A DNA stretch of 64,000 nt, taken from NCBI GenBank assembly GCA_014338405.1, contig JTDE01000311.1, positions 88,666 to 152,665 on the forward strand, written 5' to 3'. The DNA comes from Paragonimus skrjabini miyazakii. Its lineage: Eukaryota > Platyhelminthes > Trematoda > Plagiorchiida > Troglotrematidae. This document shows, piece by piece, positions 22,994 to 34,505 of the stretch. A model generated the notes under the pieces. It saw only the letters and a program-made list of their open reading frames with translations, searched no databases and was not told the origin of the DNA. Within the stretch, counting starts at the first letter, position 1; each line of letters starts with the position of its first letter. The position numbers and the translations under genes are program-made.

Positions 22994-24891
22994 ATAGGTT
23001 CTCTCTTCTTTTGCGTTATCCATTATTCTTCTAGGCAACCCGGACCAATATATGGCATCTTGTATCCAAGTAAATCTGTGAGTATAATAATTTTTACACT
23101 GGACTTAGTATTGTTTGTACTGAGTAATGTGTATGCACTTTAAACACTACACATCTCATAGCGTGATCCTGTACTGTAGTCGGACGGGAGGGGTAAATAA
23201 TCAAGTCTGCAAAGGTATACCACTTTCATTGATTCCGATCCATTCCGTTATGACCTCTCCGAATGTAACTGCAGTCAACATATTGAGACCTTTGAAGAAT
23301 TCATCACCAATGAATTGTTTAGAGCTGACAATCATATAACCTGACAAGAGACTCTTTTTGTCTGAATCCAACCATGCCTTAAAAAATTAGAACTTCCATC
23401 GCCAATTCCAAGAATCCTGAAGTAAGGTACATAGGAGTTAAATGGAAAAATTCATCGCATATTGGTCACTAGAATCAACGGATTCCAACTCAAGGAAGGT
23501 GATCATTTGAGTCACTTTGAGCCATTTTAATGGGATAATCGGAAAGTGTTAATCATAATATGAACTCATTTTGCACACTCTTCTCAGTTACAAATCTGTG
23601 ACTAATAGGAAAACCCAAAGCAGCAAGACATAAATGAAACGATCAACAATGTAAATTGGGTTGGATCGGGAGGGTTAATCACGGTTAAACCTGCGGGAGG
23701 CAAATATTGATAGTCATGTGTTCTTGAGCACAGAACTGGCTATCAAATTCTTAACAGTGATTGAAAATTTATGTACTGTGAGCATTCACTCTGACCGTGC
23801 TCGAGAATACTACACTGACACTGTGCTTTGCGGTAAACAAAGTGACGTTTCGGCATCGCTGAGAATCATACACTAGCGGATAGACTGATGCATATCTCAA
23901 CCACCTGGGGATATGCTACTCAATCCTGATCGCAAAGTTTCTGTCTGTTCTGTCAATCTAAATGTTTTGGTAATTGCAAGAAAAATGACAGATATGGTTA
24001 CTGGTAGAAAATCTGACTTAGTTTTTTGACCGGGGGGATCGGCAATCTAGTAGTTTATGAGAATAGAACAGGTTTTAGTGCTTGTGCACGCGCTTCCACG
24101 TGGCTCTAATCATCTTTCCAACACCTGTCATCAAACCATCTTCTTTGAAAAGGTCTTAAATGTGAACATTTTTTTAGTGACTTCCAAAGGAGTATGTTTA
24201 CCCACTTCCGAAAATACATCCCGGGAAATCGATAGCACAAAGTGCCTCATACGGACCCTGGTTGCTCAGCCTGTAGTCTAACTTCGGTGCATATTATAAA
24301 TGCTCTGTCAAACAACATACGCATTAATGATCTTCCATACACAGTAGGAGCAAAACTCATGAAATGTATGTACTGTCCTTTCCGGGTTGGCTTACAGCGC
24401 ATTGAACCTTTAATATCCACCTGAACAGTATTTGATCAATATGCCCAAGCAGAATAAACTGTTCATTCGTTTGTACCTATACGTAGCTAAAAGACTTCAG
24501 TGGACAGGGTTAAAAGTTGGAATTACTTTTTCAATTTGTACCTTAGTTTTTCCAATCAGGAACACTCCGTCCGCATATAGTCTACACAAGTTCAGTTCGT
24601 TCACCATAGGAAATTTTATTAGCTCACCTTTAGTTATGAACACCACAGGAATACATGACCTAGTATGCTTCTTATGGTTACTTCGTCTGTTGTTTGAAAC
24701 CCTTACACAAAAATCTATTTGCTGAGTATATTTATATTGATGGAATTGTTCTAGTAGGTCGAGTTAGTGACCAGAGTAGTAAGAAACCTACAGCAGAGGT
24801 TATTCGGTCAATGTTTACTGTTGATTAAGCACGATCTCGGAGTAGATCGATAACACTTAGTCGATAGGACCATGTCTTACTGCTAAATAGA
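22994..24891. other. No recognisable feature
   Basis: Short open frames only. No domain, repeat-family match or RNA gene seen. Confidence 0.5.
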
Positions 24892-25165
24892 AGCAATGCG
24901 ATCAATTGTGGGTGATGTTCAACTTGAAATAGGAACAACTGACCGATGCAGATGAAACGAATGGTTAACGTCCAATAAATTAGGTATTGCTAGCATATAG
25001 ACCCGCAAGGGCATCTGAGGTTGGAAAGTGCGGTGAATACAATGATTGAATAGTGCAATAATAAACAAGATTAAACCTCTGATCAATAGTAAGGGACATT
25101 TGTTTTCTACACATTGAATATCACTCGCAACTGGTCGCACCTATCATATTCCCACAGAATTTCTA
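24892..25165. repeat. SINE-A copy 7, two opposed tail fragments
   Basis: A plus-strand tail fragment (GCGATCAATTGTGGGTGATG, 24898-24917) and a minus-strand one (ATATCACTCGCAACTGGTCG, about 25118-25137) bracket about 180 bp of unrelated sequence. Here the tails face inward, unlike the other pairs, so they may be independent insertions. Confidence 0.5.
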
Positions 25166-25635
25166 GCCAGCCCGTTACAAAAACGGAACACGAATGCGCA
25201 AACTCCGAAGGCTGAATAAAGCGTGGTAGCAAATAAGTGCCTCAACAAATCAATATCATACCAACAGATAATCACCGTAGACAGCAACGACTCAACAAAT
25301 ATACCGAGAAGCATACATCACTGATGGACCGCTTCATTCATCCGGGTTGATTATATTTTCTACCAACGTGATTTTCCCTTCAGACGTCTGCAATAATATA
25401 TAACATTATATATGTTTATATATGTTTATGTCTCCGCCTGCACTACAAGCGTCTGATGTTTACACTATCAGCACCTCCATAGTGTTCAACGTCGGCGAGT
25501 TGACCGATGATTTGATCGAACTCTCAACTGTTCTATTCCGAGCACGTATCACTTGATAGTTTGCTGATAATTATATTGACGACAGGAGACAAACAGTAAG
25601 ACACGTTAAATCAACAAATAGTAGCACAAAACAGT
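25166..25635. other. No recognisable feature
   Basis: Nothing assigned. A short TATATATG-type repeat lies near 25405-25425. Confidence 0.45.
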
Positions 25636-26127
25636 AAGAAGACGCAATTCATCTGATTTTCTCCGGAATAACATTTCGTACATTCTGATCACATATAGAC
25701 GTGTAACTAATTTTAAACGAATCAAAATTCCACAGAGAGGAAGTTATGGCTTAAAGGACTTTATAGATGGACACAAAAACTGGAAATCAAAATTATGGGA
25801 ATGCCAACTACCAGGGTAGTCGCAGCATCAACGCAAATTGTTTTTGAACACACAAGAGAGAATGTGACCTTTGATAGCCAAAGCATCAGCAAACTGGAGT
25901 ATGCGTTTACGGTTGTTTCGAAAAAACACTTAGAACTCGTCAGGAACTTTGACTCTGTGTCCTGCCTGTAGTATGTCTTGCAACCAATGGTGCTGGGTGC
26001 CGTCCGTCAGCATCTATACAGGCACCTGACGTCTCTAACTGAGCTTCCAGCCATTAGGAAACATACTCCTTGATACGAACAGCTAGTTGTCGGTTTATCC
26101 TCTCTATGTAGCTCACACTGCAGCTAC
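25636..26127 (-). pseudogene. PLE-2 left arm: nuclease domain and 3' UTR
   Basis: Minus-strand copy of the 3' end of the PLE-6 family. It aligns by eye with 48310-48800, covering the GIY-YIG region (CSVSYIERINRQLAVRIKE on the minus strand near 26100), the C-terminal tail and the 3' UTR down to the ACAGTAAGAAGACGC end. Stops and frameshifts are present and no reverse transcriptase remains. It is followed without a spacer by an inverted second copy. Confidence 0.8.
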
Positions 26128-26366
26128 CAACAACTAGCTGTTCGTATTAAGAAGCTTGTTCCCAAATGGCCGTTAGTTGGCTTTCCCGTAATTTTTATTT
26201 CCAGTTTCTGTGTCCGTTTACTTAATCCCTTAAACCATAACTTCCGCTCTGTGAAATTTTGACTCGTCTAAAATTAGGTACATGTCAATGTGTGATCAGA
26301 ATGTACGAAGTGTTACTCCAGAGTACATCACATGAATTTCGTCTTCTCATTGTTTTATTCAAATAG
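26128..26366 (+). pseudogene. PLE-2 right arm: inverted copy with internal deletion
   Basis: The plus strand repeats the left arm in reverse. CAACTAGCTGTTCGTAT (nuclease region) is followed near 26180 by a jump of roughly 240 bp to GGCTTTCCCGTAATTTTTAT, then the 3' UTR to GTTTTATTC. The outer ends of both arms are therefore the same PLE 3' end. Confidence 0.8.
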
Positions 26367-27539
26367 TAGCATGCCGATGATGCTGAGGACATTAAACTAC
26401 GCGTTATCAGCGCCTTCCATGACAATCACTGTAGCATGAAAAGACTTCATCTGGCTTGTTTTTTGATAAGTGACATGGCATATTCCAGATTACTCATAAC
26501 GTAAACATGTGTGGTCATTTTTTCTGGCTGTCAGTGTAATTACTTTTGGTGAACAACCAAAAACGGCAGCATGTCTCACATTTATATCTCTACTAAAATG
26601 ACGAGCATCGCTAGAACTGGAAGAAGTTTCAAAAATTTAATTTACTCTTTAATGACCTAGACAAAGGACACAATCTATAACCTTACCATGTTAAGAAATC
26701 TCGGGGTCACGTCCATTTGTCCCGATATTGTTTTAACAATGCCTGATTTAAGTCTATGATGAAATGAAATGTCCCTCTTTTTCCCCCTCCAGAATCGGTA
26801 ATCATTCAAACTAGACGCAGTTAAACAAGAAGTAGAACTGGATAAATTGCGCTGAAGTGTTCTTTAGCAATCCTTCAGCGGACACTTTAGGGTTACTGTA
26901 CACATCTGAGGCATCAGTGTTCGCCGAAATTATTTTATATGCTTCGTCTTGGTCAAATCTCATCTGCTGTAACACCCAAGTAGACTCTAGCTACATGGGT
27001 CCACTAATGCTTGCTTTCTGACTCACTACACTGATTTGATCGCTCTTGTCTGGGCTAAACATGAGATACAAGATAATGCGAGAATAATCCTTTGGAACTT
27101 TGACAGGAGTCACGGAAAAGTGATATCGAGATATCTCTATGTCGGAAATGTATGATTATAGGTCTTACCTTGGAAACTGTCATTCATCACTGTCAGTACC
27201 TGAAATTGAGTGATTCGGTTGCAGGGAAATTGTACAAAGAGTATGTAAACAAGTGTATGAAAAGCTCAGTCACTCTGCAGTCACCATCTAATGACCGTCA
27301 ATCCTGCGACTGTCCCACCGTCATACAATGGATCAAACCTCATTGCTGTAAACACACTCACAGGTGCGAACGGCACCAGTTATTTTGATCGATGATGACC
27401 AATTAGACATATTTACTGTTGTAATTGTCTACCTCCGTTCCTTCCCAGCCAGGGCAGCAAAATACTCAATTGTGAGTTAAACCAGTAGAAAACTGGCTAC
27501 AATTACTTCCTAGTTTATAAGTCAGTGATTACAAAAATT
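26367..27539. other. No recognisable feature
   Basis: No domain or repeat-family match found. Confidence 0.5.
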
Positions 27540-28140
27540 AATCTGAGCGACCCTGAGAGCGATCTGTAACGTTCCAGAACCCTGCCCCAAGCCGGATGGC
27601 TCAATCCTAGCCATCCAATCGCCCCACGTTTGGTCAGGAGGCCACACATTGACTGTCTCGCTCACACACACATATCCATGGCCTATTCTCAAGGTCACCG
27701 ACATACATCACACGCTCCAAGGCCAGCGCGTGATTCGGCACACCCGGTCCACCCTGCACGCACAAACTCCACTAGGCGTTTTTCACTATCACTCACTCAA
27801 CAGACCGAGCCTTTTCCCTCGACACTGCGAGTGCCAAGGCCACATGTACACACACCGCAAGCATCGGCTGAGCCAACTTCACGCGCGTTAACTTACAGGC
27901 ATGTGACGCCCACACATGAAGGCGATTAAAGCCCCGGACAAACAACATAACTTCTGACGCCACGTCTCGGACAGTGGACAAACAGCAACGCGCAAAACCA
28001 ACGGGCATGAGAACGTGAGCTACAACCCAACCGCACAGCTCCAAATCATATCCACGTGATGCTATCCATGCAACACTGCCGACACACAGCATAAACCCGG
28101 ATATTGTTACCCACACTTTTATCAACCGGCACATTATTTT
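27540..28140. other. GC- and C-rich asymmetric block, unidentified
   Basis: About 600 bp rich in CAC, CCA and ACACAC words on the plus strand, with open frames in three frames (longest 113 codons, minus strand, 27793-28134). The composition differs sharply from the AT-leaning flanks. No domain was recognised, and the open frames are probably a by-product of composition. It could be part of an LTR or untranslated leader of a retroelement. Confidence 0.4.
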
Positions 28141-30149
28141 GTATTGTACGTGAGTCTCCAGACTTGTCTATTTCCTTGTTTACGCCTATTCGTATTATAC
28201 ACCTTAATACTCAACTGTGTACCCTTCTTTTGTTATACGTAGTTAATGTTAGGCTGTAGTTATTGATCTATAGCCCACACCACCTCACTACGGATCAGAT
28301 CTGTTCATCCAGGTTTGTGGGCGTAGGCGGGTCGACACAGATGCAAAAGCGTCGCATAGGAACATTTAAACAACTTGGGACGGAAGTTGCCATTTTGTTC
28401 AACCGTGGAAAGAGTGCAGTTACCTAGATGTGATGAAAAGCATCACGTGAGAGCGTGACTTCACAAGTGGTTACATTACATAGTTACATTGTACCGGCCC
28501 TAGTTAAGTAGATCAATTTCAACGGCGTACATCAAGAACTTCACTCCGCTTGATATTTACGCGTCGAACTAGAGCAAATGATGGTGCAATAAAAATTTCG
28601 AGATAGTTATCAGACTTAATGTTGACTATACTGTTTTCAGCCGAACTGTCAGACACAGAGAACAGACCTTGTTCTTTATCTTATTGTGTTCACTGCACTT
28701 TTAACCATGTAACACTTGTATGTAGAGTTTATGTTCCCGTTTGTAATATTCTTGTCAATGTGACAAGATAAAGTGCGAACCTTTCAAAAGAGTTGAAATT
28801 AATGTTCAGCACGAATCTGTTGATTTCGCTTTCTTCAGCAAGTCATCGAGAAGCTTTGTTTGCAGTGTTGGACGAAAATGTTTGCAAGGACTGTCACCAT
28901 TGCCAAGATGACAGGGACAAAGAATGAAGGTGTATGCTCTTTGCTCTTGGCTGTAGTTTAATAGTATTTCAGTCAGTGTTTACTGTCTTTCAACTACTTT
29001 CCACTACTTGTAAGCAGTGCTTCTCATTGTCAGTCTGTTCTATTTTTTTCAAATCACAACCATCTAAAAGACCGAAAGTTAGCCGTCGACTATGGGTGTG
29101 GCCATCGTCCTGACAAACACAACATAGCCACTTGGGCAGACCTGGCGTTCAACTAATTGCTGCAGCCATTGTTCGTTGCCAGACAAAATTGGCAAACCTG
29201 AGAATGTGTTGGTTCGTATGTCCGCACCGCATGTTGATGCGTTAATGTATTGTGTACGACAATCGGCCTATCACATATACCAACTGCAGAGTGTGCTGTC
29301 GTTCAACGAGTCTTTCCGTTAGCCGATGCAAGTCAAATATGACAGGAAAGGACTGAACTACAGTGGTTAAAGTTACAAAAAATTGTTAAATTCCAGTAAA
29401 CATTAGAAACGTTATGTCACATAGCAGAAATCTGTGACTACCATTTTATATATTACACCTTCTCCTCTTGGTATATATATTTTTTAAACGCTGACGAGTC
29501 TTCGAGTTAATGAATTTCTTACATACCGGTACGTCTTACACGGCTTCGTCTGTTAGGTAGTATACTGTGAACACCGCATGTGATTGAATAACTACGTATA
29601 CACAAATATGACTTGAAGAGAACTGTGTCTGTTCTTGTATTCTGGTAGCGAGTTGGTTAACTTTTGTCGTCGATTTATGCGCTACCCCCACTACACCTAC
29701 TGTTGACAAACTCTGCAGCTTCTTTTAGTTGTATACCATTTCATACCTTCGAAATAAATGGGTTTTGTATCGCTGTTACCTAGAGAATTGGTTTGTCGGG
29801 ATGATCTTACAGATACAGTATGTAGGATAAAAAATTATATGATTAAAAAGATTAAGATAAACAGTTGGTTGAAACATTGAGTTACTTTTAACCACTTCAT
29901 CAGAGTAGAAAGAAAACCTATATTGCGATATGTTAACATTTGATTTACTTTCACCAGTCGTCAACGTAAAACATGCCAGTTATATACATCATACAGATAA
30001 GGACAAACAGAGATTAGACACGTCCAGAAGCACACCAATTATTATGAAATCACGACCATGGCAACCCGATAGGTTGCCTCAACCAATTTTTAATTGTTTT
30101 GCATGATTTCTACGGGAGTTTCAATTATTTGAATCACTAAGAAACATTT
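28141..30149. other. No convincing gene
   Basis: An AATAAA with a T/G-rich run near 29750 resembles a poly(A) signal, but no transcript can be defined. Confidence 0.45.
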
Positions 30150-30440
30150 ATAAATTACTGATGAGTAGTTGGGGAGTTTGGTTTTCATATAGATTGAACA
30201 TCACCCACAATTGATCGCAGCTGTCGCATTCCCATAGCCTTTCCAGTCGACCCCTTCGAGAAGAAGCACTACACTTTAGTTTCGCTCTCATCAGAGCTCG
30301 TCAGTAGTGCATATCTTTGCCACTGCCAGGACTAGAACACCGGCCACACTTTTCGTGAGGCAACCGTGTTTACCACTGCTCCATTGACCTCACACGAGGC
30401 ACGACCGAATTGTCATATGTGAACACTCAACTTGTGTACT
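30150..30440 (-). repeat. SINE-A copy 8, head-truncated
   Basis: Minus-strand copy: tail starting at ATTACTGATGAGTAGTTGGG, ribozyme at 30266-30310, box B, box A (on the plus strand CACTGCTCCATTGACCTC), then similarity stops just upstream of the tRNA-like part near 30440. It is quite well preserved. Confidence 0.9.
30266..30310 (-). ncRNA. Hammerhead motif with blocked cleavage site
   Basis: Stem I (GCACTA/TAGTGC), core CTGACGA, stem II and GAAA are all intact. The nucleotide at the cleavage site is G (GTG instead of GTC). Position 17 must not be G in hammerheads, so self-cleavage should be abolished. Confidence 0.75.
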
Positions 30441-30550
30441 CACCCAAGTGTTTTCTAGGATTTCTGCTAATTCGAAGGAGTCCTTCAAGCAAACAGCTTG
30501 GCGTATCCAGACCTATTTGCACCTCGGATACTCTGCAGACATAACAAGGG

Positions 30551-30890
30551 TTGCTGAGGCAAACTTTACTAGCAAATGATTACCCGGACAAATTAATTGA
30601 GGCACATAGTACGGTGATGAAGAACGCTGAGTCCCTACTGACGGCTCAAAAGAAGGATGTTTTCCTATTCTTGCTATTCAAAGGTGACTATCTAGCCAAC
30701 GAAATAAAGCACAAGTCTGTTCTGGCTCGAACGTATGCAGCTGCACAGTTGCGCTTATTTCAAACCACCAGAGGACCAGTTCTCCGCAATCGCAATATAT
30801 GTCTTCTTTCTATTTTCATAAACAGTTGTATCGGTTCGGATAACCTAATCCGAAATGTACTAGTCGCTGTTCACTCGCTCGACTTATAAC
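30551..30890 (+). pseudogene. PLE-3: fragment between reverse transcriptase and nuclease
   Basis: A 112-codon open stretch carries the linker between the PLE reverse transcriptase and its GIY-YIG nuclease. It includes LLANDYPDKLIE (PLE-6 has VNGYPLRFIKK), KKDVFLFLLFKGDYLANEI and ARTYAAAQLRL (PLE-6 has SRNYNAAKLYI). It belongs with PLE-4, PLE-5 and PLE-7 rather than PLE-6. Truncated at both ends; only a corrupted start of the nuclease may follow. Confidence 0.75.
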
Positions 30891-31386
30891 ATTAAACCCA
30901 TCCCCACATTTCCAATCCCTGTATCCGTACATATTTCATAGATAATTTGCCGAACTCATGATGTAGGCATTCATAAGGATTCTTTCCACTGACATGCTGT
31001 GCTACATAGTGTAACGTTTCCCGGTCGTTGGTAACCTTTTACCCCATACTTCACAGGATCATGTGAGCTACAAAATTTCCCGTTGGTCAACACCCGATGT
31101 GGGTAGGAATTTCAACTTTATCGGCAACGCTAGTGTAGGTGTCACAAACACTTCGTTTACTGGTTAGGGTGGCTCTTGACTGCAAACACTGTCACAACAA
31201 CTACAAAGATATTGTTACACACTTCTGTGAGACATCATTGACAATGACCATTCAATTATACACCGTATGCTGTACAACGCAACGTCCGATATACATTAGC
31301 ACGCCATCCGTGAACTATCTTGCGTAACAGATGATCCCTGTTTCGTACTCTCCTGTATTGTCGTGAGTTAACATTATTCTCCCAAC
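30891..31386. other. No recognisable feature
   Basis: Nothing assigned. It may include unreadable remains of PLE-3. Confidence 0.45.
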
Positions 31387-31472
31387 TAAAGTATATAGAT
31401 TGAACATCACCCACAATTGATCGTGGCTGTCGCATTTCCGTAGACTTTCCAGTCGGCGCCTTTCGAAAAGAA

Positions 31473-31517
31473 GCACTAGACTCGAGTTTCGCTCTCATTA
31501 GAGCTCGTCAGTAGTGC
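31473..31517 (-). ncRNA. Hammerhead ribozyme motif, type I, consensus
   Basis: Exact reverse complement of 31569-31613, with every invariant core base and perfect stems I and II. In the minus-strand transcript it precedes the tail, in the normal family order. Confidence 0.85.
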
Positions 31518-31568
31518 ATATCCTCGTGGCGCAGTGGTAAACACGGTTGCCGGCAGTGACGAGGATAT

Positions 31569-31613
31569 GCACTACTGACGAGCTCTAATGAGAGCGAAAC
31601 TCGAGTCTAGTGC
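31569..31613 (+). ncRNA. Hammerhead ribozyme motif, type I, consensus
   Basis: GCACTA, CTGACGA, stem II GCTCT-AATG-AGAGC, GAAA, palindromic stem-loop III CTCGAG, TC, TAGTGC. Stem I is 6 bp and stem II 5 bp, both perfect. Predicted cleavage is after the C at 31607. A wobble-rich outer helix of stem I (GAGGA with TTTTC) is possible. The minimal palindromic stem III is typical of SM-alpha and retrozyme hammerheads. Confidence 0.88.
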
Positions 31614-31734
31614 TTCTTTTCGAAAGGGGCCGACTGGAAAGTCTATGGGAATGCGACAGCTGCGATCAATTGTGGTTGATGTTCAATCTATATGAAAATC
31701 AAATCCCCTACTACTCATCAGTAATTAAAGTATA

Positions 31735-34108
31735 GTTGGTCAGCACTGGTCACATACTTCTGGTCATATGTGAGCCATTATAATATACTGTAAGAATTTA
31801 TTAAAATTGACACGGATTCTTAACTCCAATGAATGAACATTCATACTAGACACTATTTCATTCTGATTTCAGTGAGTTGTATGTAGACATCTTACAATTG
31901 GATATGTTATTCTATCAAATTCCCAAACGGCATCACAGTTCCATTTTTAGCACCAACACCTCAATTACTCAATGCAGGAAACCCTCATATATTTCTGGGG
32001 ATCGAAAACATTGCATAACGACCACCCAATTAAGTATGGAAACAGCATTCACTGATCGCACGGTGTAACTTTCAACGACAACTCACCACCTGTTAGTTAC
32101 GTGTAGTTTACGGTAGGTCCTCGCCCCTCCACCGTGTCCCAATGCAGGGTAAATTCTGCATGTCTTCAATCAAAACTAAAGTTTCCAGCTTTTTGTCAGC
32201 AAGTTTGCTCATCTCGATGAAACCGTACTGATTCGGTTGAAATGCCATGGGGGCACTATAAATTTGCAATCTCAGATGGGACCACTGTGAATCCAAATGT
32301 AGTTTATTCTAACTAAAAACAGAACTACCGCGTACAAAACATGTTTATCAGTTCCCGTCTTTCAGGATGCCAGTTCGCCAAAATGGGGCCCCGTGACAAT
32401 CTACACAGCATTGACACTTTGACAGAAGTGAATCATATCCAGCTGGGGAACGAGTACAAACATCTGGTCACATTCTTCGCGTGATTTGATTACATGCATG
32501 CACTGTAACATGTGTTTATGTCTCAGAAACCAACCAGTTAGTAAGAGGTATGTGTTGGATTTGTTTAAGATGTTTCGAACTATGCGGCACTGTGTATACA
32601 CGGCATAATGCATCTGTAACATTTGTAAACAAGTCTTATGGTTTGTTAGCCACCACAACACAGAAGACTGTGTTATGATGCGGTGGTATGTGTATGTAGA
32701 TGTATAGGTATCCTCGTGGCATAATTACGAAGAGAAGAATGAACAGATATTATTTACACCTTTTCCAGTTTAAGACCTCTCGATGTAAATTTATGATGTC
32801 CAAAGGGGGTTATCTGGGTTTCAACGTCGAACAGAGTTGCATAGTTAACGTACACACTGTTAGGCTGCAAAACATGGGGATTGGTTGGCTTTTACAAAGT
32901 GAGATGAGGAAGTCTCAGTAGGTGCAGATACCAAACAAAGTTAGCTTGCCTGCACCCAATTACCTGGAACATCTTCATTTGAAATTGTGGAAACTTAAAC
33001 TGGGAGAAGTATTGTATACATTTTCAGGCAGCTAAGAAACATGCCCGTCAGCCGTATCGGGGCCGTAGCGAAGTGTATATGATTAAACATGTTACAAAAT
33101 ACGACAGTCTTCGCTCCTACTTCCGTCTGTACTCTGATGTAGACTAAACATTAACACACTTGTTCTACTTCATTTTACTAAGTATTTGAATGCTAGGTAG
33201 ACGATCACAACGGACCGTATGACACAGCAGTGTGTCGCACCCTTCCCCCAACAATTTTCCAGGGAGAAGTCGAAAAAACAGTCTCGATATTAGGTGTTTT
33301 CACTTCAATCTGTTACCTCCTACACCAAATTTCAAGTCATACCTTAGATCAATGTACCCACGCGGATGATTGAGTTGGTGTTTCGTTCATGCTACAAGGA
33401 TAACTTGAGATTACTTGAGTCAGACAGGAACTTTCCTTATTTTGCCACACAAATGTAGTGGTCACCGAGATTTTGTTGTGGGATGCGTTGAATACTTTGA
33501 GGAAAGAAACGAGTAGTTTCTAACTTTCGCTATGCAACACCGTTACGTAACGATGGTGCAACGTTACTTCCTTACAACAGCCAGGGACTATTCTCAATTT
33601 TTCCGGAGCAACAACTGGATTTCATGGATCTGCAATTCTTCATCGGTTACCATTCCGATCGATACGTCACCGCTTCACTTCTCTTATTCCTTCCGTGAGT
33701 CTTCGAAAGCTTTGTCACTCTGACCGATGAGGCGCGTGAGCTGCTTAACCGTAGTATGATACCATTTGGGTAATTCGTGCTTCAGCCACATCATGTATTC
33801 ATGGTAGGTAGCACGTACATTGTCAACCGATGTGGTTTCTTCTGATCGCAACAGTGATCTTAGATCTGGGCTAGTGATAAATTGAAGACAAGAGTGGTGA
33901 ATACTAACCTATGGAGTCCATGGTTAAGAAACGGTGTTGAACAACGACTGTGTTGTGTCTTTTTGACATCCGTGATGACGTAGGGTTACGAAACCTGACC
34001 TAGTTGAGGGGATGTTCTTTGATAGTTGCTACTTGCATGTGACTGGTTACAACTGATGGAATCCTAATAAAAGCAATGGAACTGTCATTCAGAAACGGAA
34101 ATCTGCAA
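31735..34108. other. No recognisable feature
   Basis: No domain, repeat-family copy or RNA gene recognised. Confidence 0.5.
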
Positions 34109-34182
34109 CTTAAAAATCACTCATATTTGGTCGCAGTGTTTGCATTCAAATGAAAATTACCGCCAGGCTGTATCGAAAAAAA

Positions 34183-34227
34183 GCACTTAACTTGAGTTTT
34201 GTTCTAGATGCAGCTCATCAGTGGTGC
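34183..34227 (-). ncRNA. Hammerhead relic
   Basis: Core CTGATGA is intact but the GAAA box reads AAAA and stem II is disrupted. Not expected to cleave. Confidence 0.55.
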
Positions 34228-34359
34228 ACGTCCTTGTCACGGTCGGAACTAGAACTCCTGCTCGTGTTGCCCACCGAGCCACTGACCTCGTATGAGAAAC
34301 AACGAAATTATCATGTGTAAATGTTCAACCTAATTTGCGTGTGAGTACTGTTCAGATAT

Positions 34360-34404
34360 GCACTGCTGACGAGCTCTAGCAAGAATGAAACTGAAGTCTG
34401 GTTC
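34360..34404 (+). ncRNA. Hammerhead motif, degraded stem II
   Basis: GCACTG, CTGACGA, GAAA, GTC and TGGTTC are present, so the core is intact. Stem II (GCTCT with AGAAT) is weakened. Confidence 0.6.
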
Positions 34405-34505
34405 TGTACTGCGAGGAGGGGTTGAATGAAATAAAAGTTGAGATCAACTGTGAGTGGTGTTTAATTTAGATGAACCAAACTCCTCTACTACTCACTAGTA
34501 AAGCT

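Larger units (their letters stand above)
31387..31734. repeat. SINE-A copy 9: fold-back insertion with 9-bp target duplication
   Basis: Two arms of 135 bp (31393-31527 minus and 31559-31693 plus) are inverted copies of ribozyme plus tail. They differ at about six positions and are separated by 31 nt holding box A (GGCGCAGTGG) and a tRNA-like remnant. The right arm continues to the family 3' end, CATCAGTAAT (31725). TAAAGTATA occurs immediately outside both ends (31387-31395 and 31726-31734). The near-identity of the arms suggests a recent insertion. An RNA of either strand would fold into one long hairpin. Confidence 0.92.
34109..34505. repeat. SINE-A copy 10: old fold-back pair
   Basis: Minus arm (34109-34350: tail, ribozyme relic 34183-34227, box B, box A) and plus arm (34355-34505: ribozyme 34360-34404 and tail ending CTACTACTCACTAGTAA). 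Tails point outward. Both arms are much more diverged than those at 31387-31734, so this is an older event of the same kind. Confidence 0.8.
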
